DNA of 64,000 bases from Acanthosoma haemorrhoidale (GCA_930367205.1 OV884015.1:76089341-76153340); one strand, 5' to 3'; counted from the stretch's first letter, positions 10,643-23,850 are shown. The notes: generated by a model not told the origin, from the sequence alone. Numbers and translations: made by a program.

Positions 10643-13600
10643 GATCAAAACTTAACGAATGCTTGAGGACTTTTCAATTTTCCTATTAACTAATGGATCA
10701 TAAAAGTAATTTTATTTAACAGGTTTACGTTACCCTTATTTTCTAGCTATACTTATATTGACAGCGACGGTAACAGCCCATGTTTTAGGCATTTAGCCAT
10801 CAAATTAGTTTTTCAATTTTTTCGAGCGAACATTACAATTCAAAAAAACAATAACGTTGAGAGATACTTTTGGGACTTAAAGTGAGTCTCTAAAAAATTT
10901 CTCTCGCGTTGTTAACCATTTCATTTGCCAAAACAAATCGCCTTTTTCAGCTTGTAGACAAATTTTAATTAAATCGGATTTTTTTATAAGAAGAACATTG
11001 GTGAGATATCATCACGTAGTGTTCAAATATTATATTGTCTTCCTATATTATGTATGGTGATAATTTTAATATCGGTTTATCAAATAAAAACAGACAATAG
11101 TATACATGCCTCCTGGATGCTAACAAACAAGCATGAAACTTACAAGATGCCTTTAGATAGGTCTCCTTAGCGGTTATACCTAACCATCTAAGCTTAAGGT
11201 CATTGAGCTCGTAAATTATAAAAATCATTTATGATGCAGCCTTGACCTCAGATACAGAATTATCTTTTAAGCTAGTTTAGCAGCTCCGAACCCCTTAGAA
11301 ATCGTGTACAAAAGCTTATCAGGAATAATTTTATAGTTGGATGAAGGTAGGCTCCTACCGGCACAAGAGATAAGACGCCGGCTCTACTCTCATTATCTGG
11401 TTAGGGGTGGTGAGACGCCTTAACGAACAGAACAGGCCACTGCTTCTAATTGAGTTGCTATCATCAGGTAGTCTACCACGTCGATTATAGATTGCATCGA
11501 TAGTAATTTCTTCATAGTAATTACCTAGAGTATAATTACATCAGCAACTCATTAACTGAGTCCGATATCTTTGGCGCAGGTTTAAACAATAACAATAATT
11601 CAGAGTTGGAAACTCGAAAAGCCAATAGGTAAAAATGTTTCTTAGAAAAAACCTTCGACAAAAAAAAAAAAAAGCTTTAATGCTGGAATAAGCTATGGTT
11701 CGAACGATTACTCAACATTCGATCTAGAGTAGTGTGCCTTTGTGCCCTAGAGTGGCTTTTTAGCAAAAGGGCTTGTTTTTTTTTTTATTTAAAGGGATCG
11801 TATGGGGCACACAAGTCCAAAGCTTATGTGCAGCTCAACGAGATAATCGATTTCCCTGTATCCCTTTTGAGACAGAGACTGGTTTCCAACTACCATCACA
11901 ATTTTTGTACTCTGATATGGGTGTAAACCTGACTGCTTCTAGCCTTATTTCAGGCAGTTCAGCAAGGCAATCCAAAAACTAAAGTATATTTTTAGTAACT
12001 GGGCCAGTTTCTTTTTTTTCTTACATCGAACATATTGACAAAGTTGAATAGGAGTGTAAGTATTAGGCATATTATGATCTTAGAGGCGATTTCAAGTGAG
12101 CTTTTTCGGTTTCGATCAGCGTTGTCTACTTTTAATGGGAACCGTGATAAATTAAATTGTATACCAATATTCATATTCTACGATATAACTATTAGGCTAA
12201 TTTTGAATATTGATTTTTCATTTTTGAGAGTCACAGAAGATGAACTTTTTGTCTGGAGAGCTTGACTAATAATTACTGGAGTTCATAAGTATATATATAT
12301 ACACTAAATATACTATATATGGGGGAAATTCCAATGGAAGGAAATGTGGCATCTCATAATTAACGAATGACAATATCGATCCGTACAGCCACGCTATCCC
12401 TCTGTTAATGCTGACGGGTCGTAATAAATTTAGGCTCACCGGTTCCAACGGTGGCTAAATCGATCACTCCATTTATTCAGGTGAGATTTCAATTTCCTCG
12501 AGCAGTTTCGCAGCCGTCTCCCGCCAGCCAGCGATTCAATCCATCTCCTTCTTAAGCGGAGGACAGTCCTCCTTCGTTCCAGACCTCTCCTGAAAACACA
12601 TCGCGGTCTCAACGGCGATTGCCAATTTACACTTTGAAGTACAAGACTCCGACTAAATTAAAAAAACACCCCAACCCGGGTTGGTCGATTTGAGTAAAGG
12701 TATGATATCTAATATATGTAAAGGTGCTTCCCGAGAGGGGGGAGCCCCTGACAGCACATATTTCAGGATGGTATTTTGTCTAAATTATATAAAAATAAAC
12801 GATATCCTAACGTTGTAATCAACACAATCAATGGTTATGATGAGTATGAAATTTAACAGAAATACGTGCAAGCCCCGGTGGCATGACTCGACTACGACAT
12901 TTTTACGCTAAAAATATAAATTAATTTATTTAAGATAAAATTTCCAGGGGATAAAAACTATAGGAAAATAAAATAAAGAATGAAGATACAAAAATTTGAA
13001 CTGCTTGATAACTATTAAAGGCTTTTTTTACTAATTAATTTTTGTAAAACATATACAAATAAAACTGACAACTCTCTCTATTCATATTAATTCTATATTT
13101 ACAATATTTGTGATTTAATTATTAAAAAATTTTATCCACTGTTCCAGATATGATTAAAATCACTTTAGCAGTTTGTATCAATTTCATTTGTTTATATATT
13201 TTGTGTATCTATATTGTGTCAGATAACCTAACTTAATAATAAATGATGACTAGAAATCAGTTCTTCGTGGAAATAAATTTATTAGAAAACGTTATTGTAT
13301 TATAAACATAATTTACACCTTAACCTATAATTATATTAACACATTTTATTTTTTGAAAAAATAAATAGCTATTTACAGATTCTTAAAAATATTTTATCGG
13401 TCGAGCTATTCCAAATTCTTGAAAAAACAATACACATGGGCCGAAAATTTTGAATTGGCGATGGTCATACGTCGCTTGGTGGTAAAATCGAAATCTAGCG
13501 GTACTTTTCAAACAAAAATAACTCACAGATTATATACATTTTAACAATTTCATTCAGAACTTTTCAAATAAAAAAGCAATACAAATAATTATATAATATA

Positions 13601-14734
13601 TATAAACATCTATCATAGGAATGCATGTTTATCTTCAGTAATCGTTAATAGTCACTCTTGTTGGCGATTACTTTGAAAATGTTGAAAATTGGGGACTACC
13701 CCAGTTGGCGAAAGGTCTAGATAAACCACTGTGTGCTTTTAAAAACGCACAACCTAATTAACCTTGTAAACAAATCATAAAATAATCGGTAAAATGGCTA
13801 AAGAGTAATGAACGGATTCCTGAGTGAACCGATTGGATAAGAACCACAATGTAGCTATTTTGAAGAGAATTGGCGTTGCTGGGGTGGTAAACAAATTTTT
13901 TGGTTTGAATACTGAATGAAAATGAAGAAGAAGGCCACTTCACACTGCACACAGGATAATGCAGGAAGTGGATTAAGCTGGGCTTTCTGAAGCTCTTTTT
14001 TATCAACAAAATTTTGTTTGGAAAGGCTAGTTATAGTCACTTACGCGCACACACACCTATTTAAAACTGCTCGTATAAAGTGTGAAATTGATTTAACAAA
14101 TTATTGGCCATCACTTCTTCCAAATCCATAAGAAGTAAATTAGGGGTATACTAAATATGTGCACTCTAAGATATTTTCTGCTTACGTGACGTCCAAATTA
14201 AGCATGATGTCAAATTTTATGATCATACATCCTTGTTTTTCTTACTCGTGCTGTTTTAAGAAAATGGTCTCAAGCACTCACCAGTTACTGTAAAGAATCA
14301 GGAAAATATTGAAGTGAAGCCGTTATTAATGACTGTTTGCAACAACTATAAGTAGCAACAGAATATTCAGTTAGTATGGAATATCAACTTCATAATTATG
14401 AAACATCGATACATGCATCAATTGTTTTGAAATGACAATTAGTTGCGAGTATTAGTTTTATTGAAAATGTTTGTTCTGGCCTTACTCATCAAAAGTTTTA
14501 AGTAAATTAATAGCAATCCTGAAAAGTTTACACTGTTTTTTTTTAAATATTCAACCAAACATTTTTTCTACGTGTAACATTCCTAGGGCATTAAATCATT
14601 TCATTTTGGATTAGACAACATTTTTTCAACAAACAGAATAGAATAGGGAAACAAATTTTATTCCAGAAGGAAGTCCCCTATGAATAACATTAATGTTCAA
14701 ATAAAAAAATTCTCATCTGGCAAATAAAAATAAC
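10640..14734. other. Intron sequence with two unassigned fragments
   Basis: No gene. 11773-11982 is an open + strand fragment reading AAQRDNRFPCIPFETETGF and then LPSQFLYSDMGVNLTAS. It looks like a translated remnant of a repeat but I cannot place it. 12460-12690 is GC-richer. On the minus strand part of it reads LAIAVETAMCFQERSGTKED and LKKEMD-stop-IAGWRETAAKLL, again remnant-like and unassigned. The rest is AT-rich. Confidence 0.4.
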
Positions 14735-14990
14735 TATTACATCATAATAAAAAAAAAAAAATAAAATAATGACAATGTAAAATAAAGTGTAAACCTCTAC
14801 ATGAAAAATAATAATTATTACGAATTAAAATAAAAGATTTTTTACCTGGAGTTGGTAGTTATAGATAGATCCACTAATAAGAAACTAAAACAAAAAAAAG
14901 TAACTATATGCAGAAGTTTATACAATTCAATATGACAAATAAAAAACCATTAAATTAATACAAAAGAAAACAAATAAAAGTTACATACAA
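14735..14990. repeat. Dispersed AT-rich repeat, copy 1
   Basis: It shares an ordered series of blocks with 53778-53996: CATCATAA, GACAATGTAAAATAAAGTGT, then TAATA(A/G)TTA, and finally an AAAAACCATTAAATT end. The length is about 220-250 bp. No coding content. Type unknown. Confidence 0.6.
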
Positions 14991-15062
14991 GCTGCCATCC
15001 GACATCCATTTAAATATAGTAAACAATTAAATAAAAGTATTAAATACAAATACTTTGAAAAT

Positions 15063-15660
15063 ATAATGTAATTAATGAATTGTTTCCATACTAACAAACG
15101 TCCCTCTGGATGGTGAGGAGGTTTTGGAATAGGAGCGCTTTAAAGGGTCATAATGTTGAAGCATGGTGGATATTAGAAAGTATAGAATTTCAGAGGGTGA
15201 GGAAGGAAGGCCGATCATAATATGCTCCAGTTTTGCAGGCAGGAGTTTTAAGATCAGAGAGACAGGACCTTGTGTTCCGGGTGAGAATTGTGGATTCAAA
15301 CTGTAGAATATTGTATATATAAGAGGGTGATGAGAATTGATGGTTTGAAAAAGGAATGAACTGAGAAAATAGGGTGCATGGAAAAAAGGGAAGATATACC
15401 GGTAGAGTTACTCAATGGACAGGTCCTCTAGATAGCAGTTATCTTTGGAATCCAATAGATAGAAGGTTGGTATTTCGGTCACCGGAGATAATAATATTGG
15501 AGTAGAGATGGATGAAATTGTAGAGGGTTAATTAAAAAATTGGTTCAAAAGGTACTTGTGGAGGGCAATATACTACACCATATAGGACAGGACATAGGTA
15601 GCAGGTTATCTCAAATAAAAGGAACTCAATGTGTGGATGGTTGTATGGGGGCAAATTTAG
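15063..15660. other. C-poor, purine-rich intron segment
   Basis: The + strand here is rich in A and G and poor in C (gaggaggttttggaatagga, gtgaggaaggaaggcc). It resembles 5030-5510 in composition. The longest minus-strand frame (15072-15299, 75 codons) shows no family motif, so I do not call a gene. Confidence 0.35.
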
Positions 15661-15769
15661 GTTGCTCACATAGTGATCTGTTATTTATTTTTAAACTAAA
15701 CTAAACATTTTTTCTGTTGGTTATTTTTTTGAGTTATTTTTCCATTCTATTTAAGCTTTTTTATTGAAG

Positions 15770-15902
15770 GCCAACCACGACGAAGATGTCCTCGAGAGGA
15801 AGAATTCTATGTTGACCGGGGAGGAGGGGATAGAAGGTATATTGAGACTGAGCAGGATCCTCTCTACTACAACAGCAGGCCAAGGGACCATAAGGAGCAC
15901 AG
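15770..15902 (+). CDS. unc-13: unc-13-like gene, visible exon 2
   Basis: Acceptor ...tttttattgaag before 15770, donor CACAG|gtagtt at 15903. Phase 1 in, phase 2 out. The split codon completes as Gly. The frame reads GQPRRRCPREEEFYVDRGGG, then DRRYIETEQDPLYYNSRPRD, then HKEH and a split Arg. This is not the frame with the longest ATG-initiated open stretch here; it was chosen because it is open throughout and keeps phase with 6538 and 16188. Composition (Y, D, R, E) matches the neighbouring exons. It lies in the disordered N-terminal region. Confidence 0.8.
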
Positions 15903-16187
15903 GTAGTTTATTTTATTTCTTATACTGGAGATATTTCCCACATAAACATAATTCATTAATATTTGGGTTAAAACCAAAAACCAAATAATTTGGGAGAAAA
16001 AAAAATATTGTGGAAAATCAATTGCATGGACATATACTTTACTTTGTTGAATTTATATATTATAGTGTATTTCTATTACAAAAATATATAAGTAAATTAG
16101 AACATTAAAAGAAAGTAATGAGTGAAGTATATTTAAATTATTTTATTTAAGAATTTATAAATACTCAAGCGCGTTCTTTGATTGTAG

Positions 16188-16226
16188 GAATAGGAGGTGG
16201 CAGAAAAAGTGGTATGATGAGGGGAG
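16188..16226 (+). CDS. unc-13: unc-13-like gene, visible exon 3 (39-bp microexon)
   Basis: Acceptor tttgattgtag before 16188, donor GGGAG|gttagt at 16227. Phase 2 in, phase 2 out, 39 bp. It encodes a split Arg, then NRRWQKKWYDEG and a split Ser. The length is a multiple of three with equal phases, so it could be skipped without shifting the frame: joining 15902 directly to 16306 also keeps phase. That makes it a candidate cassette exon. Confidence 0.65.
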
Positions 16227-16305
16227 GTTAGTTGAAAAATTCAAAACAAAAATCTTCAGCTAATTCATTTAATTTTTATCTCAATTTTTATATTATATTT
16301 TTTAG

Positions 16306-16424
16306 TTACAGCCAAAGTGAATGGGGTGAGGAATATTCTGATCCCAAATACAATCAAAAGTCAACAAAAAGAGGCTATGAAGAATCATATTACCATTCCC
16401 GCAGCTCGAGTGTTAAAAGAAAAG
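16306..16424 (+). CDS. unc-13: unc-13-like gene, visible exon 4
   Basis: Acceptor tatattttttag before 16306 and donor AAAAG|gtgaaa at 16425 (a weaker donor). Phase 2 in, phase 1 out. It encodes YSQSEWGEEYSDPKYNQKST, then KRGYEESYYHSRSSSVKRK. Tyr/Ser/basic composition, probably disordered, with Ser-rich basic sites that could be phosphorylated. Only 79 bp of intron separate it from the preceding microexon. Confidence 0.8.
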
Positions 16425-17241
16425 GTGAAAATAATCGATCAAGTATTATATAGTGACATTAACTTAAAGCAGGTTTCTATTATTATTTTTTGTTGTGGTA
16501 TTTATACCGCTATTTTTAGTAATTACTTGGTAATTATTAGCCAAAGAAAAAATATACTACGAGGGCCAGGGCTCTGACCTGGAACCTCCCCAAAACCCGA
16601 TTGAGCGATTCTCTACTGTGTTTCCCCTGACAAGTGACAATCTTGCCAATATCACTTATCTTTGATTCGACTCAATCAATCACTGTAAAAATCGCACCAG
16701 CAGCGGGTAGAGGCAGGGGACCACCATGTTGTCCTCTAATTTAAATTTTCCAAGGGCTTATTTGCCTTCATTAAAACATTATATACTTAATATTTCATAT
16801 TACATTATTATTTTTAGTTGCAGTATTGTTCCCATTATTTTTAATAATTACCTCGACCCTGCCAGTGTATTTTATTCTTTGTCTAATGACTACAACAAGC
16901 AGATTCTGTTTATTAATCACAAAATTATATATAATTTATTCGATTTAAGATATCCTGTATAATTTCAAATGATAAGAGTTGCAAATAGCCTGCTGATAGT
17001 GTTGAGAACTTAGAGAACGTAGAGCTCAAAGTCAAGTTAGATTAATGGTTTGACCCTAATGATTTAAACTATATCTTTAAATAGTTTCCTTGATAATTGC
17101 ACGAGGGACTAACAACCAACAAATAATAACACGTTCTATAAAAAATACATAATTGAAATCAATAAATAAATATAGAGGTTTCTTATTTAATCACAGGATA
17201 TATTTGTTTGATTTGAGGTTTGATAAATTTTATTTTAACAG
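16425..17241. other. Intron with SINE-like remnant
   Basis: It contains the tRNA-derived remnant at about 16490-16720 (see the repeat entry). Otherwise AT-rich. Confidence 0.5.
16490..16720 (-). repeat. tRNA-derived SINE-like remnant, copy 1
   Basis: On the minus strand it has a B-box-like GAGGTTCCAGGTC followed by GAGCCCTGGCCC and the tail TTTTTTCTTTGG. The same B-box, GGGCCCTGGCC and TTTTTTC order occurs at 23600-23850, and flanking blocks are also shared (atttttaataat..., ctcartcaat...). Two related copies inside one gene support a repeat family rather than chance. The A box is decayed. Confidence 0.55.
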
Positions 17242-17359
17242 AAGTTACCAAAAGTCGAAGGCCAAGCTTAGAAAGGCAGACAACACTGTATGATGACCAA
17301 TATTATGGAGATAGTTACTACAATTCAGGGGACCAACAGACCTTAACAAAGGATAGTAG
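17242..17359 (+). CDS. unc-13: unc-13-like gene, visible exon 5
   Basis: Acceptor tttattttaacag before 17242, donor AGTAG|gtatgt at 17360. Phase 1 in, phase 2 out. It encodes a split Glu, then VTKSRRPSLERQTTLYDDQY and YGDSYYNSGDQQTLTKDS plus a split Arg. RRPSLERQTTLYDD contains a basophilic kinase-type site (RRPS). This Arg-Pro-Ser-Leu-Glu-Arg-Gln context is one I associate with insect Unc-13 N-terminal regions. Confidence 0.85.
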
Positions 17360-18791
17360 GTATGTTCAAGTTAAATTATCTTGTTTAATGATAATAATAA
17401 AATATATATTAAGTAGTCTACATATAAGAAAACTGTTTGTATTTACATCCTATCCCTCTAGGATATATATATTTTTTTTTTGACAAAAACTTCAAAAGAA
17501 CGTTTTAGCATTTTTTTATAATAGATAGTTAACAATCATGTCAAAATTCTCTTAAGTTAAGACCATTTTTGGTATTCTAAATCAAACTTTCAACTTTTCT
17601 TGAATTTAAAAAGAATTTATTATTTAAATAATAATAGACCTTAAATAATATAGTTTTTGTTGCAAGTGCAAGATTCAACATCTGGAATATTTTAATTTAT
17701 TTGAAAAATGTTTTTGCTGATTATTGACTGAAGAGAAAAAATAGTAATAGAGCTGTGATTCGAACTCAGGACCTTCTGTTCCATGACGTTCCATTTTATA
17801 TATCTTGATTTAGTTTCCATTGTTCATTAACTGCCATCGCCAGGTTATTGGTTTTTCTATTGGGTGAGAAATATGGAAAGGAGTGCGCAGTAAAGTGTTT
17901 TTCAAGTGTAAAAGCTCCCTCAGTACCCATGATGTTCTCTATGTATGATGCTTCTCTATTTCCATTACCATTCAATGCAATTTCAAAACCCTCTTTATTT
18001 TTAATTATTAAATAAAAATAAAGAAGATTTTATTTCTCCCGAGGTAGTTGAAAATATACAATATAATTGCATACAGGATTAGTGTTTTTATGTTCATTCT
18101 TTTCTTATGTGTAGCTCAGTGGTTATTACTGGGTAACTACTAACTGTGGAAATTCAATTTCCGATTCCATTGAGTTCATTTTCAAAGATGGACCTAGGCC
18201 GGGCCAACTTGTTAGGAAAATATGAACCTATCAGACATAGAAAACCCAAATAAATATTCTACTATGAAAATAATTCTCTGCTATGATTCAGTACTATCTA
18301 CCAACTATGATGACAATCTTCATCAGCCTTATATATATAATATTGTGATCAGAATATATGAGTTTAATTTGGTCAAGAACACTGAGACCATATTTTATCA
18401 CTACGCTATCAAATAATTAATTAAATTATGTTAAAAGTGATCTGCTTTTATAAGACTTTTTTGTATAGTTAATCAATGGAAGCTTATCTTTTTCAAAGTT
18501 TTAAAATTTGTCATATCCAATCATGACTTTGTTTTATTACTGAAGAGATAGCATGCTTATAGGTTTGGCTCTAGATAAAACATGAAGTTGATGAAAAAGA
18601 AATAATCTTTTATTTTGACATAACTCATATAGTCAACAAAATGTTATGGAAGGGTTGATGGACTGTGCTGGAACTTAAATTGCAGTTTGCTTGGATTGTA
18701 ATAAAATATAATTAATCTATTCCAATTATGACATTTAACTACCCTAGTTATATTTATATATATATCAGAGTAATTTATTATTATTTTTCAG
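17360..18791. other. Intron with SINE-like pieces
   Basis: 17731-17800 holds a B-box-like motif on the minus strand (complement of gattcgaactc) next to gaaaaaatagtaa, the same tail as the other SINE-like copies. 18113-18165 has an A-box-like TAGCTCAGTGGTTA on the + strand and a weak B-box 30-40 bp on. Nothing else was recognised. Confidence 0.4.
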
Positions 18792-18866
18792 AGGATATGA
18801 CCAATCTTGTGATTATGGCAATGATTATTACAATTATGGAAGCACTTACAAATTTCAAGATGACAG
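18792..18866 (+). CDS. unc-13: unc-13-like gene, visible exon 6
   Basis: Acceptor ttatttttcag before 18792, donor GACAG|gtaata at 18867. 75 bp, phase 2 in and 2 out. It encodes a split Arg, then GYDQSCDYGNDYYNYGSTYK and FQDD with a split Arg. Very Tyr/Asp/Gly-rich. As with the 39-bp exon, equal phases mean it could be skipped in frame. Confidence 0.8.
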
Positions 18867-20094
18867 GTAATACACATATCATCCAAAAAAATAAAACATA
18901 TTAAATGTTATTCCTATCTACTATGATTCCCATCTAGTCTCTATTGAAGAATATTCTATTTTCTTAGTTCTAAATTAGCTAAAAAGCTTATTAATTGAAA
19001 ATAAATGGTTCATTCAATCGAAGACCGAAAATGGAAAACTTGGCAAGTAACAATTTTCAAATAATACAGGAGAGAAAATAATAAATTTCCCAATTTTAAT
19101 CCTCAATTTTATCAATAAAATTAACATCTACATAAAACATTTTAAATTAATTACATTTATATATTAGCAATCTTAGTTGAGAATGAGAATGAAAGTTGGT
19201 TGTATGCTTAATCTATTATATATTATATACTATAAATCTATGGTAAATTAAGGTTGCAAACCACCTAGGCGATGCTAACTTGGTTGTGTGTCAGTTAAAA
19301 ATATCATTGTAATTGCTTCTGTCATACAGAGTGAAGCTACCCAGTTTGACAGAAGCAATCCAAATGCTATTACCCGCTGGATTGTGTGACCCAAGATGTG
19401 GATCTCAGGTGGTCCCATCTGAGGCGGGGCATGATATTTAACACTGTTCATGACGGATCAGTATCCTTAAGGCTTTAGAAAGCCCATTTATGTATTGTTC
19501 TGTTATGAATTAAAACGAAAATTATGTGTAAATGATTAAGATTTAAGTTTATCGGTAATAGACACTATGGACACTAAAGAGATTAATATCGGGTAGTGTT
19601 ATCTATCAAAAGTAGACATCAATAGATAAATATAAATTTACCTTATTATTTAGAGCCATAGATGTTAGAACAGGCTATTAATGAGAAGATAGCCAACATT
19701 TTACAGAAAAAATGACCTACTTTTCTTTTAACTTCTCAACTACCTTTATATATAATCTTATAGAATTGTAATAAACTGGGTGGCCAATGGAGGGAAAAGT
19801 CTTTATCATTCACATTAAGTTAGCATTACCTCTTAGTTTTCAGAATCGGAACTAACCATTCTAAATGCATTGTTTTTTATTCATTTTTTAAAGGTACTAA
19901 CTGATTTCATTTTTAAGTTGTAGCTTGGTACTGAGATTCAATTACAAGTTAAAATATACATCATAAGGAAATGTATTTTCATATTATTGTGATGGGAATA
20001 AAATTGTTAACATTATTAAGAAATATTTAATATCTAAAAGATATGTGCATATATTTAAATACTCACAGCAATACATGAATTTGTGTATGCTTAG
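18867..20094. other. Intron with a short perfect hairpin
   Basis: AT-rich intron. A GC-richer patch at 19260-19450 contains the perfect 13-bp inverted repeat ATTGCTTCTGTCA (19312-19324) / TGACAGAAGCAAT (19347-19359), probably part of an old transposon. Confidence 0.5.
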
Positions 20095-20182
20095 GTATGA
20101 AGAAGAAGATGAGGATAGACAATGGGATAGTGGAGGAAGGGTTCGAAAACCAATGACATTAAAGGAACAATATGAGAATCAG
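20095..20182 (+). CDS. unc-13: unc-13-like gene, visible exon 7
   Basis: Acceptor gtatgcttag before 20095, donor AATCAG|gtatga at 20183. Phase 2 in, phase 0 out. It encodes a split Arg, then YEEEDEDRQWDSGGRVRKPM and TLKEQYENQ. An acidic patch is followed by a basic patch. No domain was recognised. Confidence 0.82.
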
Positions 20183-21835
20183 GTATGATTCTTTATATAA
20201 TTTGCAAACATGATACAACATGATTTTTAATCAAAACCTTGTTACCATTTTCTGTTAATGTCAAACAATATGAAAATAATTTTAAATCAATTAAACTGGT
20301 TATTTATTAAATAATACTGTTATATTTCTGAGCATTTCACATTAAGATGCAAGTAAAAACAATTCTGTAGATAAAAAAGTTTGATTTGCTTGAATTAATT
20401 CATATGAGAGTGAAACACATTGTTATATCTTGTTGTCACATGGATGGACATAGCCTTGTCATATTATTTTAATATTACTGAATAAAATGTTTGTACATCA
20501 GTCATGAGCTAAATTGTATTTGGCTGTACATGCATATAATGATGAATTATGTTGAATCTCTTAGTGGCCAGATTTCAGTTCCACTTAAAGAGGTATTCCA
20601 CTTATACAGGGTTGCATCAAGGTCATTAAGGTTGCATGTAACTCTAAAAAAGGTTTCCAAACAAAATGTAATTTATTAACTTATGTGTAAAATATGCATA
20701 ACATTATGAAATATGGACGACATTATACATGAAAATAGAACAGCACAGATTATTTTAATGAAAGTAATCATTTAGTTTGGTCTGTATTTCACTTTGGAAC
20801 TTCATTACGCTGTTGCAGCCATGTTATGAGACATTTTTCTAGCTCATGATATTCACAACCATGAAATATTTTTATGATTTCATGCCCTTCTACGTTGTTC
20901 TTATTATAATCTTTTTTTTTTATCAGTTGATAGTTCATAGCAATGTTGATTTCGGCTTACCAAACTGTTTTAAGATTTCATCCATTGATCTTCCACTTTC
21001 AAATTCAAACACAAACCTTTTTTTACTAATAGAAAAATATTTTAACTGTTGGTGCATGGTGACCTTATGTGGTTTACTTGGCGGGGGGGGGGATAGAGTA
21101 AGGGAAACATAGAGTAACAATGTGTTCAATGTTTACATTTTAAGAATTAGTCAAAATAAAAGTAGTTTATCCCAACTCTCTTTTCAGGCTCGGCAATATT
21201 TTTTTTCAATATTAGGGGAAAAGGAGCCGTTTGTACAATTTATTATATTTTATAAAATTCGATACAGTATCTTAAATTTAATAATATATACATACAATGA
21301 AATAATGACATGTACTCACTTGTAAACATAACAAGAATACAAAAAAAACAGAATTTAGAGAAAACTGACCAGCCTTGTGAGTTTGACAGATACAAGGAAG
21401 TTTTACTAATGTAAATTTTTAAGGAATGATGTACTGAAATGAATTAACTTAAATAAAGCTTTATTAGTATTATTTCACATATTGTGATTTTATTACATTA
21501 TGTATAGGATGCATTTTAAAATGTATAATTTGCAAAAGAATAAAACAAAGATAAGTAACATAACGTTTATATGATCAGTCTCAAAGTTAAGATGATCAGT
21601 TAGAAGCTGACTCGGACACCTTCTTGACTGCTTTATTAGGTATTATTAAGTAGTACATTAAACTTGCTCTGTATTTATGAGAATAATTTTATTGTTGTAA
21701 ATGTAAGCTCGATTTCACTATTATAATGGCAATAAATCTTTTAAATATACAATTCTCTCCTAGATCAGTGTAAAATATTGATGTCATATAACCACAACCA
21801 GTGATAGAAAAATATATTTTTTTTTAAATTTTTAG
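20183..21835. other. Intron, nothing recognised
   Basis: AT-rich with a G8 run at 21082-21091. The open frames inside are short and lack coding signs. Confidence 0.5.
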
Positions 21836-21907
21836 GTGAACATGAAATATTCAAGGACTTCTCTCCAGAGAGCTCAGTTTCACCAACAATCTTCGGACCA
21901 GGATGAA
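21836..21907 (+). CDS. unc-13: unc-13-like gene, visible exon 8
   Basis: Acceptor tttaaatttttag before 21836, donor GATGAA|gtaaat at 21908. 72 bp, phase 0 on both sides, encoding VNMKYSRTSLQRAQFHQQSS then DQDE. A symmetric exon, so it could be skipped without a frame change. A weak donor (gtaaat) fits possible alternative use, which is inference. Confidence 0.72.
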
Positions 21908-22198
21908 GTAAATTAATTATAATTTCCTAGAATTTATTTCCTAGTTGTAATATATAACTAACTAATCCAATGACCATTGGCCTCATCTCTTTGTTTTTAT
22001 TACATTATAAAGTAATTGAAATTTATTTCCTGATTTAGTTGTATCAATTATTATCTATATACATTAGTCTTCCCAAAAATTGGGTATACACCCTAAAAAT
22101 CTTTTTCAAGTGCTAGTTATGCTATACATAAGAATGGAATTTGGATTAACACCAGCCAGTATAATCATCACATTAAAATAAAAGGGCTTATGTGTTGT

Positions 22199-22200
<2 letters not shown>

Positions 22201-22231
<31 letters not shown>
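22201..22231. repeat. Poly-T tract
   Basis: About 31 consecutive T, possibly the poly-A tail of a retroposed element on the minus strand, but no body was recognised beside it. Confidence 0.8.
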
Positions 22232-23599
22232 CATAGCCCCTTTAAATTTCTAGATAATTATAGATCCTCAGGCGAATCTATTTACAAATTATTTTGTATT
22301 TCCTGTAGCATCACTACATTATATACAGGTTTTGTTATATAAGTACTGCTCTCTTGCATAGAACATTATATATGGTCATTGTTAAGGTATTTATAACTGT
22401 GAGTGAGACCCATGAAAGAACTTCGTCTGGGACACGGACCCGTGGCAGGGTTTAAAAAAAAAAAAATCTGGGAATTCCAGTAATGTAGTTATCCTGGTTT
22501 AAATGGTGGTTCTCATAAATTTTCCACCCTGAGGCTATTTTTGTGATAAATGTTTTTTATTACAAACTCTAATGATAAGATAACCTTAATGTAGAAATAT
22601 GCATTTGACTAATGATTTGTTTGAGCAGCCCATAAAATAGAAAACCTAATTGGATAGGCTATGTTCCGGCAACCAATTCAGTGTTATTTTCCGAATCATG
22701 CCTGAATTACTAACCCCTTGTTACCCTTACCTCTTATTAATACCAGTCACTTGATATGGACCACACGATTATATTTTGTGGCTTTGCTGATCACTGAAAA
22801 AAGTTGGTGACTGATTTTCATTCAACATATAATTTGATTTTGAACTTTAGAAGAATGAGCACTGATTTTACTCGATATATAACTAAAAATGTTGTAGGTA
22901 TTAGAAAAGGATATACAATTACAGACCTATTACATCTTCACAACATGAATGAGACTTTTTTAAAGTAATTCAGAAAAAAAGGAGAAAATTCAAGGATTAA
23001 CATGAAACAGTATGGATGAAGGGTCGGTTGAAACCCTGGACCCTTTTCGATCTCATTTATATCTCTGCTTAGGTGCAGACGAATTAGGAATGGTAAATGT
23101 GGTACTAAATATGATGAGGGCAGAGTAAACTACAAGATTAAAACAATATTCACTTGAGACTTCTTCTGAGCCCGATAAAATAGGATTTCATAAAAGTGGA
23201 ATGAATTAGTTGTCTTATGAAGATAGTGCTTTGCTCTGCAGGATACTACGAAGGTAGGCCTCTTTAAGCAGCGGCAGCATGTACTGGCCAGCCTACTTAA
23301 TTAAGCTATAGCAGCAGATGCCTGTGCCTTTTATTGTAGGGAAAATAATAACTTATTAGTTATGACACAATAAATCTTAAAAGTACCTTTTTTTAAGTTC
23401 AATTTTTTTCTCATACTTCCTCTTATTACATCTCAACCATATACTAAACTAGGGAGTTTTTGAATTTACATTAAATATTTATAATTGATCGAATAATTTT
23501 TAAGAAGGCTATCACAGAATGTTTATACATACTGTAATCAAACTGACAGATGAAGAATGATTATCCAATATATGCTTGAAAGTAAAACTTGTTCCTTCG

Positions 23600-23850
23600 G
23601 GATCAATAATAATGACCATAGCAAAAAATATTTAATAAATGGTATTGATCCCACAATTTTTAATAATACTACCCAAAAGAAAAAATGTTAGTGACATGGC
23701 CAGGGCCCAAACCCAAGGTCTCCCAATCTGCGGATTATTGTCCTTTCACTGAGCTATTCCGAGGACCAGCTCAGTCAATAACAGAAATCTTTATCTACAC
23801 TCTCACAAAGCAGAGGGAAATTCCTGCAGAGGAGCTCTACCTATGTAGTC
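23600..23850 (-). repeat. tRNA-derived SINE-like remnant, copy 2
   Basis: The minus strand reads AATAGCTCAGTGAAAGGACA (A-box-like), then GAGACCTTGGGTTTGGGCCC (B-box-like), spaced as in a tRNA, then GGCCATG and TTTTTTC. It is similar in order to 16490-16720. The internal promoter boxes indicate a pol III retroposon origin. It is not a functional tRNA, as no cloverleaf closes. Confidence 0.6.
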
